Source: Oscillospiraceae bacterium (lineage in GTDB: Bacteria > Bacillota > Clostridia > Oscillospirales > Oscillospiraceae). Taken from it: a stretch of 49,393 bases of DNA. The notes under the pieces are model-generated. The model was not told where the DNA came from and made no database searches. It saw only the letters and a list, made by a program, of their open reading frames with translations. Below, piece after piece: positions 44,005 to 49,393 of this stretch. The DNA is taken from the NCBI GenBank assembly GCA_015068225.1, contig SVKX01000006.1:30561-79953 (forward strand), given 5' to 3'. The translations under genes and the position numbers were made by a program. Each line of letters opens with the position of its first letter. The stretch's first letter is position 1.

Positions 44005-44039
44005 GCTTAGCCACCGAAAACGCTGAGCAGGAAGCCTGC
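44005..44039. repeat. 35-bp direct repeat, copy inside oadB
   Basis: Partner of 43906-43940. It covers the codons for AGFLLSVFGG, the stop and two more bases. Confidence 0.9.
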
Positions 44040-45221
44040 GGCGATGGCGGAGCCGATAACGCCGGCCACATTGGGACCCATGGCATGCATCAGCAGGAAG
44101 TTGGAGGGGTTGGCCTTCTGGCCTTCCAGATTGGCAACACGGGCTGCCATAGGAACGGCAGAAACACCGGCAGAGCCGATCAGGGGGTTGACCTTGCCTC
44201 GGGTCAGGATGCACATAATCTTGCCGCCCAGAAGACCGCCGACAGTGGACAGGATGAATGCGCAAACGCCAAGCACGACGATACTCAGAGTCTGTACAGT
44301 CAGGAAGGTAGAGCCCACCATGGTAGCGCCAACAGCAGTGGACAGCAGAATGGTGACAATGTTCATCAGAGCGTTCTGCACAGTGTCGGAAAGACGGTCG
44401 GTGCAGCCGGTCTCCTTGAACAGGTTGCCCAGCATCAGGCAGCCGATCAGAGGAGCGGTGTCAGGCAGCAGCAGAGCCACGAAAATAGTGACCAGGATGG
44501 GGAAAATAATCTTTTCCGTCTTGGAAACAGTACGGCTCTGGATCATCTTGATCTGACGCTCCTTGGGAGTGGTCAGCAAACGCATAAAGGGCGGCTGGAT
44601 CATGGGGATCAGCGCCATATAGGAGTAGGCAGCCACAGCGATGGCGCCCAGCAGGTGGGGTGCCAGTTGGCTGGTCAGGAAGATGGCGGTAGGACCGTCC
44701 GCACCACCGATGATGCCGATGGAAGCGGCTTCCGTGCCGGTAAAGCCCATAGCAATGGCACCGAAGAATGCGGCGAACACGCCCATCTGGGCAGCAGCAC
44801 CCAGCAGCAGGGACTTGGGATTACTGAGCAGAGGGCCGAAGTCGGTCATAGCGCCAACGCCCATGAAGATCAGACAGGGATACAGAGAGGTCTTAACGCC
44901 GATGTAGAAGATATCCAGCAAGCCGCCCTCACGCATGATGGCGCCGTAGCTGTGATATACCGGGCTGTCGGGATTCATAAAGGCATCCCACAGCTCCTGA
45001 TGGTACAGACCTGCCTTGGGCAGGTTGGTCAGCAGACAGCCGAAAGCGATACCAACCAGCAGCAGGGGCTCGAACTTCTTAACAATGGCAAGATACAGCA
45101 GCACACAGGCGATGACCAGCATCACCAGGTTCTGCCAGCCGCCGGTCATAAAACCGGAGGACAGGGCCGCAAAACCGGATTTCTCCCACAGGCCCAGCAG
45201 AATTTCACCAACATTTACCAT
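44007..45221 (-). CDS. oadB: Na+-translocating decarboxylase beta subunit
   Basis: 404 residues, about ten membrane segments. GIIGGADGPTAIFLTSQLAP is the family signature with the Asp that binds Na+; NPLIGSAGVSAVPMAARV and HAMGPNVAGVIGSAIAAG lie near the end. It drives Na+ export using the carboxyl group released from carboxybiotin. It is the last gene of oadA-oadG-carrier-oadB. The 3' end is partly duplicated downstream. Confidence 0.95.
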   Translation of the reverse strand: MVNVGEILLGLWEKSGFAALSSGFMTGGWQNLVMLVIACVLLYLAIVKKFEPLLLVGIAFGCLLTNLPKAGLYHQELWDAFMNPDSPVYHSYGAIMREGGLLDIFYIGVKTSLYPCLIFMGVGAMTDFGPLLSNPKSLLLGAAAQMGVFAAFFGAIAMGFTGTEAASIGIIGGADGPTAIFLTSQLAPHLLGAIAVAAYSYMALIPMIQPPFMRLLTTPKERQIKMIQSRTVSKTEKIIFPILVTIFVALLLPDTAPLIGCLMLGNLFKETGCTDRLSDTVQNALMNIVTILLSTAVGATMVGSTFLTVQTLSIVVLGVCAFILSTVGGLLGGKIMCILTRGKVNPLIGSAGVSAVPMAARVANLEGQKANPSNFLLMHAMGPNVAGVIGSAIAAGFLLSVFGG

Positions 45222-45233
45222 TGGTTGCCCTCC

Positions 45234-45938
45234 TTACGCGAGGACGACCAGAACATCGTCGGTGTTCACGGTAGCGCCCTTCTGTACCAGCACCTGTGCA
45301 ACGGAGCCGGCTCTGGGGGCCATGATCTCATTTTCCATCTTCATAGCTTCCAGTACCACCAGCACCTCACCGGCCTTGACAGCCTGACCGGCAGCCACAT
45401 TGACCTTCAGAATGTTGCCGGGCATGGGAGCCTTCACAGCCTCGCCGGCCACGGGAGCAGCAGCCACAGGGGCAGGAGCAGCAACAGGAGCAGCTACGGG
45501 AGCAGGAGCAGCCACAGGAGCGGGAGCAGCAGCGGTAACGGTGCCGCCGATAGCCACCAGCAGATCGCCGGTGTTGACAGTAGCGCCCTTGGCTACGGGA
45601 ACAGCAGAAACCACGCCGTCACAGGGGGCCATAATCTCGTTTTCCATCTTCATGGCTTCCAGAACAACCAGAACCTCGCCCTTCTTGACGGACTGGCCCA
45701 CGGAAACATTGACCTTCAGGATGTTGCCGGGCATGGGAGCATTGACACTCTCACCGCCGGAAACGGTAACGCCGGCTGCGGCAGGTGCAGCCACGGGAGC
45801 AGCAGCAACAGGAGCAGCTGCGGCAGCCACAGGAGCAGCTGCGGGGGCAAAAGCCTCGTATTCGGCAACGCACATGGCCTTGCCGGCCTCGACCTCCACC
45901 TCGTAGGTGCGGCCGTTGAGGGTTACTTTATATTTCAT
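45234..45938 (-). CDS. Biotin carboxyl carrier protein with two tandem biotinyl domains
   Basis: 234 residues. After an N-terminal KYKVTLNGRTYEVEVE strand pair there are two lipoyl/biotinyl domains, each with APMPGNILKVNV and EAMKMENEIMAP; the target lysines are K97 and K200. Ala/Pro-rich linkers (PVAAPAPVAAP) precede both. Carrier subunits usually hold one domain. The biotin carries CO2 from OadA to OadB. The ATG overlaps the oadG stop by one base. Confidence 0.94.
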   Translation of the reverse strand: MKYKVTLNGRTYEVEVEAGKAMCVAEYEAFAPAAAPVAAAAAPVAAAPVAAPAAAGVTVSGGESVNAPMPGNILKVNVSVGQSVKKGEVLVVLEAMKMENEIMAPCDGVVSAVPVAKGATVNTGDLLVAIGGTVTAAAPAPVAAPAPVAAPVAAPAPVAAAPVAGEAVKAPMPGNILKVNVAAGQAVKAGEVLVVLEAMKMENEIMAPRAGSVAQVLVQKGATVNTDDVLVVLA

Positions 45939-46282
45939 TATTCTTGAACCTCCTTGATGGAAATGAAGCGCAGCTCATTCAGGGGCTTACCCATCTTGTC
46001 AGCTACGATGGCCATAAGCATGGCGGCAGTCTTGGGGGGTGTGTCGTACAGCTTCAGCTGGCCGGCAGTGCCGGGAGCAGCCTCATCGCAGACAGGCGCA
46101 GCCACAGGAGCGGGGGCAGCGACGGGAGCGGCAGTAGCAGGGGCCTTCTTTCTGTTGCCGGCAGCAATGAAGATCTTGCCCATGACGGTAAGGACGATCA
46201 TCAGCAGGATCAGGCCGAAGAAGACCACACCGTAGCCCAGCAGCGCCACGATACCGGCGTCCAGGATACCAATGTTATCCAT
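45938..46282 (-). CDS. oadG: OadG-family decarboxylase gamma subunit
   Basis: 114 residues: one membrane helix near the N-terminus (GIVALLGYGVVFFGLILLMI), a basic patch, an Ala/Pro-rich linker and a short C-terminal domain (AAMLMAIVADKMGKPLNELR). Gamma subunits hold the alpha and beta subunits together and may bind Zn2+. Order and spacing match decarboxylase operons. Confidence 0.9.
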   Translation of the reverse strand: MDNIGILDAGIVALLGYGVVFFGLILLMIVLTVMGKIFIAAGNRKKAPATAAPVAAPAPVAAPVCDEAAPGTAGQLKLYDTPPKTAAMLMAIVADKMGKPLNELRFISIKEVQE

Positions 46283-46294
46283 AAACTGTCCTCC

Positions 46295-47677
46295 TTAGGC
46301 TTCCACGATGGAGTAGGTAGCCACATTCTCTTCCTTGGCCTTGCGTTCCTCCAGGAACTTCTCGGCCAGGTTGGGGAATGCGATGTAGCTCAGCACATCC
46401 TCATCGGTCTTGGCGAGATCCCCTAATTTCTTGCGGGTGTCTTCCACAACGGGAGCCAGAGAGTCAGCATAGCGGCCCTCCAGGGGCTTCTCGTCGCCCA
46501 GGATCAGCTTCTGAACCTCGGGATCGATGGGAGCGGGGGTACGGCCGTACTCACCGCGGCAGTAAGCCTTGATCTCCTTGGAGACCTTCTTGTAGCGCTC
46601 GCCCTGGAGCACGTTGGTAACCGCCTGCACGCCGACCATCTGAGAGGTGGGGGTGACCAGGGGAGGATAGCCCATATCCTTACGGACCTTGGGAGTCTCG
46701 ATCAGGGCCTCATCGAACTTATCCAGCGCATTCATCTGCTTCAGCTGGCTCAGCAGGTTGGAGAGCATACCGCCGGGGATCTGATAGGTCAGGCACTGGG
46801 TGTCGGTAGCCATGGACTTGGGCATCAGAGTGCCGTCAGCCAGGAAGCCGTCGCGAATGCCCTTGAAGTAGTCGGCCATCTTCTTGGTGCAGGTATCATC
46901 CAGATCCACCTGATAGCCCAGCTGACGCAGTGCGTAAGCCATGGTTTCGGTAGCGGGCTGGCTGGTGCCGCCGGAGAAGGGAGAAATGGCGGTGTCGATG
47001 ATGTCCACGCCGGCTTCCACAGCCTTCAGGTAGGTCATGAAGGCAAGACCGGTGGTGGAGTGGGTGTGCAGGTCGATGGGCAGATCCACAGCGTCCTTAA
47101 TGGCGGAGACCAGATCGTAAGCCTCCTGGGGACCCATGATACCGGCCATGTCCTTGATGCAGATGGTGGAAGCGCCCATTTCCTTCAGCTCCTTGACCAT
47201 CTCCACGTACTTGGCGTGGGTGTGAACAGGAGAAGTGGTGTAGGAAATGGTGCCGGAAGCAATGGCGCCGGCCTTAACGGTGGCTTCCATGGCGACCTTC
47301 ATGTTGTTCACGTCGTTCAGAGCGTCGAAAATGCGGATCACATCGATGCCGTTTTCCACAGCCTTGGCAACGAACAGCTTTACGAAATCATCGGGATAGT
47401 GGGAGTAGCCCAGAACGTTCTGGCCGCGCAGCAGCATCTGCAGCTTGGTGTTGGGCATCTTGGCGCGGATCTTGCGCAGACGCTCCCAGGGATCTTCGTT
47501 CAGGTAGCGCAGGCAGACGTCGAAAGTAGCACCGCCCCAGCACTCTGCGGCATAGTAGCCGGCCTTGTCGATGGTCTCGAGCATGGGCTCGAACTTCTCG
47601 AAGGGCAGGCGGGTTGCGATGAGGGACTGGTTTGCGTCACGCAGCACAGTCTCCACAAACTGAACTTTTTTTGCCAT
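46295..47677 (-). CDS. oadA: Oxaloacetate decarboxylase alpha subunit (carboxyltransferase)
   Basis: 460 residues. TIM barrel with ETVLRDANQSL (metal-binding Asp), ECWGGATFDVCLRYLNEDPWERL, KDMAGI (biotin-accepting Lys region) and the DLHTHSTTG metal-binding His pair. A conserved helical region follows with YQIPGGMLSNL. There is no C-terminal biotinyl domain; the separate carrier gene supplies it. It transfers CO2 from oxaloacetate to biotin. Pyruvate carboxylase subunit B is the alternative but the oadB neighbour argues for the decarboxylase. Confidence 0.93.
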   Translation of the reverse strand: MAKKVQFVETVLRDANQSLIATRLPFEKFEPMLETIDKAGYYAAECWGGATFDVCLRYLNEDPWERLRKIRAKMPNTKLQMLLRGQNVLGYSHYPDDFVKLFVAKAVENGIDVIRIFDALNDVNNMKVAMEATVKAGAIASGTISYTTSPVHTHAKYVEMVKELKEMGASTICIKDMAGIMGPQEAYDLVSAIKDAVDLPIDLHTHSTTGLAFMTYLKAVEAGVDIIDTAISPFSGGTSQPATETMAYALRQLGYQVDLDDTCTKKMADYFKGIRDGFLADGTLMPKSMATDTQCLTYQIPGGMLSNLLSQLKQMNALDKFDEALIETPKVRKDMGYPPLVTPTSQMVGVQAVTNVLQGERYKKVSKEIKAYCRGEYGRTPAPIDPEVQKLILGDEKPLEGRYADSLAPVVEDTRKKLGDLAKTDEDVLSYIAFPNLAEKFLEERKAKEENVATYSIVEA

Positions 47678-47768
47678 TGTGTATGTAACCTCCGTAGATT
47701 AAAATATGAATTTGGATGTATCAAAAGGCTTTTGAAAAGGAAAGAAAAGCCCAATCTTCACCACATAC

Positions 47769-47797
47769 ATTCTAACATAAGGGGTCTGGAAAGTAAA
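47769..47797 (-). promoter_or_regulatory. Promoter of the oad operon
   Basis: Leftward TTTACT (47797-47792), 17-bp spacer, TAGAAT (47774-47769), 92 bp before the oadA ATG, which has an ACGGAGG SD. The 338-bp gap to pckA (47678-48015) holds only the two divergent promoters. Confidence 0.65.
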
Positions 47798-47911
47798 TAC
47801 ATTTTTCTCCTTTTCAGGTTTCCATATCTCGTTTTTTGCCGAACTTTAGTTCCTTCGCGGGAAACAGCACCGGCTGTGGCGAGATATGTAAAAATTAAAT
47901 CGCGATTATTA

Positions 47912-47940
47912 TTGATTTTCCCTTTTTGATAGTGTATGAT
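47912..47940 (+). promoter_or_regulatory. Promoter of pckA
   Basis: TTGATT (47912-47917), 17-bp spacer, TATGAT (47935-47940), 76 bp before the ATG. A TATAAT at 47993-47998 is too near the ATG to serve with its SD. Confidence 0.6.
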
Positions 47941-48015
47941 AACATTGCAAAATATGGGATACCTCGTTATGTGCGCGGTATTACTATTATATTATAATGA
48001 AAGAGGTTATAAAAA

Positions 48016-49393
48016 ATGGCAAATCTTGATCTGACCAAGTATGGCATTACCGGCACCACCGAGATTGTCTACAATCCCTCCTACGAAGAGCTGTTCGCAG
48101 CTGAGACCGATCCCACTCTGGAAGGCTTTGATAAGGGCCAGGTTACCGAGCTGGGCGCTGTCAACGTTATGACCGGCATCTACACCGGCCGTTCCCCCAA
48201 AGACAAGTTCATCGTCATGGACGAGACCTCCAAGGACACCGTGTGGTGGACCTCCAAGGAATTCGCCAACGACAACAAGCCCGCTTCCGTGGAAGCTTGG
48301 AACGCCTGCAAGGAGCTGGCTCTGAAGCAGCTGTCCAACAAGAAGCTGTATGTCATGGACCTGTTCTGCGGCACCAACCCCGACTCCCGTATGGCGATCC
48401 GCTTCATCGTGGAAGTGGCATGGCAGGCTCACTTCGTTAAGAACATGTTCATCACTCCCTCCGAGGAAGAGCTGAAGAACTTCGAGCCCAACTTCGTCAT
48501 CTACAATGCTTCCAAGGCTAAGGTCGAAAACTTCAAGGAGCTGGGTCTGAACTCTGAGACCGCAGTTCTGTTTAACCTGACCTCCCGTGAGCAGGTCATC
48601 CTGAACACCTGGTACGGCGGCGAGATGAAGAAGGGCATGTTCTCCATGATGAACTACTACCTGCCCCTGAACGGCATGGCTTCCATGCACTGCTCCGCCA
48701 ACACCGACATGAACGGTGAGAACACCGCTCTGTTCTTCGGTCTGTCCGGCACCGGCAAGACCACTCTGTCCACCGATCCCAAGCGTCTGCTGATCGGCGA
48801 CGACGAGCACGGCTGGGACGACAACGGCGTCTTCAACTTCGAGGGCGGCTGCTATGCTAAGGTCATCAACCTGGATCCCGAGTCCGAGCCCGACATCTAC
48901 AATGCCATCAAGCGCAACGCCCTGCTGGAGAACGTTACTGTTGATGAAAACGGCAAGTGTGACTTTGCTGACGGCTCCGTCACCGAGAACACCCGCGTTT
49001 CCTACCCCATCAACCACATCGAGAAGATCATTCGCCCCGTCTCCGCAGGTCCCGACGCTCAGAACGTCATCTTCCTGTCCGCTGACGCTTTCGGCGTTCT
49101 GCCTCCCGTTTCCATCCTGACCCCCGAGCAGACCAAGTACTACTTCCTGTCCGGCTTCACTTCCAAGCTGGCCGGCACCGAGCGCGGCATCACCGAGCCC
49201 ACTCCCACCTTCTCCGCCTGCTTCGGCGCAGCCTTCCTGGAGCTGCATCCCACCAAGTACGGTGAGGAGCTGGTCAAGAAGATGGAGAAGTCCGGCGCCA
49301 AGGCTTACCTGGTCAACACCGGCTGGAACGGCACCGGCAAGCGTATCTCCATCAAGGATACCCGCGGCATCATCGACGCCATCCTGGACGGCT
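48016..49393 (+). CDS. pckA: Phosphoenolpyruvate carboxykinase (ATP), 3' partial
   Basis: 459 codons are visible and the frame is open at the right edge; the family has about 530-540 residues, so ~75 are missing. [15 protein letters not shown] near residue 60, [15 protein letters not shown] (kinase-1a P-loop) near 245, LIGDDEHGW (metal Asp) and [11 protein letters not shown] are all intact. It converts oxaloacetate and ATP to PEP, or in fermenters fixes CO2 onto PEP making ATP. It is divergent from the oxaloacetate decarboxylase operon, so both act on the same metabolite. Confidence 0.96.
   Translation, partial: MANLDLTKYGITGTTEIVYNPSYEELFAAETDPTLEGFDKGQVTELGAVNVMTGIYTGRSPKDKFIVMDETSKDTVWWTSKEFANDNKPASVEAWNACKELALKQLSNKKLYVMDLFCGTNPDSRMAIRFIVEVAWQAHFVKNMFITPSEEELKNFEPNFVIYNASKAKVENFKELGLNSETAVLFNLTSREQVILNTWYGGEMKKGMFSMMNYYLPLNGMASMHCSANTDMNGENTALFFGLSGTGKTTLSTDPKRLLIGDDEHGWDDNGVFNFEGGCYAKVINLDPESEPDIYNAIKRNALLENVTVDENGKCDFADGSVTENTRVSYPINHIEKIIRPVSAGPDAQNVIFLSADAFGVLPPVSILTPEQTKYYFLSGFTSKLAGTERGITEPTPTFSACFGAAFLELHPTKYGEELVKKMEKSGAKAYLVNTGWNGTGKRISIKDTRGIIDAILDG

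Noticed and set aside
44085..45947. A 620-codon plus-strand frame over oadB and the biotin carrier
   Set aside because: Its Ser/Gly/His-rich low-complexity translation mirrors the Ala/Pro linkers of the real carrier protein on the minus strand.
47993..47998. Perfect TATAAT just before pckA as the -10
   Set aside because: It is only 17 bp from the ATG and has no -35; transcripts would lack the SD. The TTGATT/TATGAT pair upstream fits better.
48007..49248. A 413-codon minus-strand frame at the right edge
   Set aside because: Antisense to pckA, which has all catalytic motifs.

Overview
The window looks like a chromosome segment around the replication origin of a Gram-positive anaerobe of the Clostridia, most likely Oscillospirales/Oscillospiraceae-like. 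This rests on gene content and protein character, since no rRNA is present. Supporting signs are the dnaA-dnaN-S4-recF-gyrB-gyrA block with DnaA boxes, parA/parB with two perfect parS sites, a PdaA-type cortex deacetylase (a sporulating lineage), a membrane-bound biotin-dependent decarboxylase, an Nfn-type flavoprotein pair, and moderately GC-rich coding with consensus sigma-A promoters.

Layout. (1) Positions 1-13500, minus strand: one long exopolysaccharide locus. A promoter at about 13.48 kb drives capE-capF-capG (UDP-N-acetyl-L-fucosamine synthesis), a priming sugar-phosphate transferase, an HpcH/HpaI aldolase, a 2-hydroxyacid dehydrogenase, two glycosyltransferases and an EpsG-like polymerase. 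A very large secreted phosphodiester glycosidase follows and runs off the left edge. (2) 13.6-19.7 kb: a nucleotidyltransferase-family gene, an MgtC/SapB protein, and a plus-strand run of MFS transporter, Gx transporter, Mini-RNase III and RqcH. (3) 19.8-24.0 kb, minus strand: DUF1836 regulator, HflK, HflC and a family 2 glycoside hydrolase. (4) 24.1-28.4 kb, plus strand: zinc-ribbon protein, parS, parA, parB, PspC, serS, mscL. (5) 28.4-33.9 kb: the Nfn pair, a palindromic repeat, bioY, an SdpI-like protein, nrdR, a membrane protein and pdaA. (6) 34.0-43.8 kb: dnaA, the origin, dnaN, yaaA, recF, gyrB, a small DUF559 nuclease-like gene bracketed by palindromic repeats, gyrA, rnhA, remB. (7) 43.9-49.4 kb: the sodium-pumping decarboxylase operon oadA-oadG-biotin carrier-oadB (minus), divergent from pckA (plus, cut by the right edge).

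How the genes fit together. The right end is a C3/C4 carboxylate node: pckA interconverts PEP and oxaloacetate, and the decarboxylase couples oxaloacetate (or a similar acid) decarboxylation to Na+ export. BioY could supply the biotin it needs. The middle is the replication and segregation core. The left end builds and probably trims a surface polysaccharide.

Most interesting is the 473-bp unit wedged between gyrB and gyrA. A DUF559 PD-(D/E)XK-like ORF is enclosed by inverted copies of a double-hairpin repeat. The left copy supplies its ribosome-binding site and the right copy its stop codon. The second hairpin differs between the copies but remains a perfect stem in both. A related ORF-less inverted pair lies between recF and gyrB and supplies recF's stop codon. 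This resembles a REP/RAYT-like mobile palindrome system built on a DUF559 protein instead of a Y1 transposase; mobility itself is inferred. No tRNA, rRNA or CRISPR array was seen.
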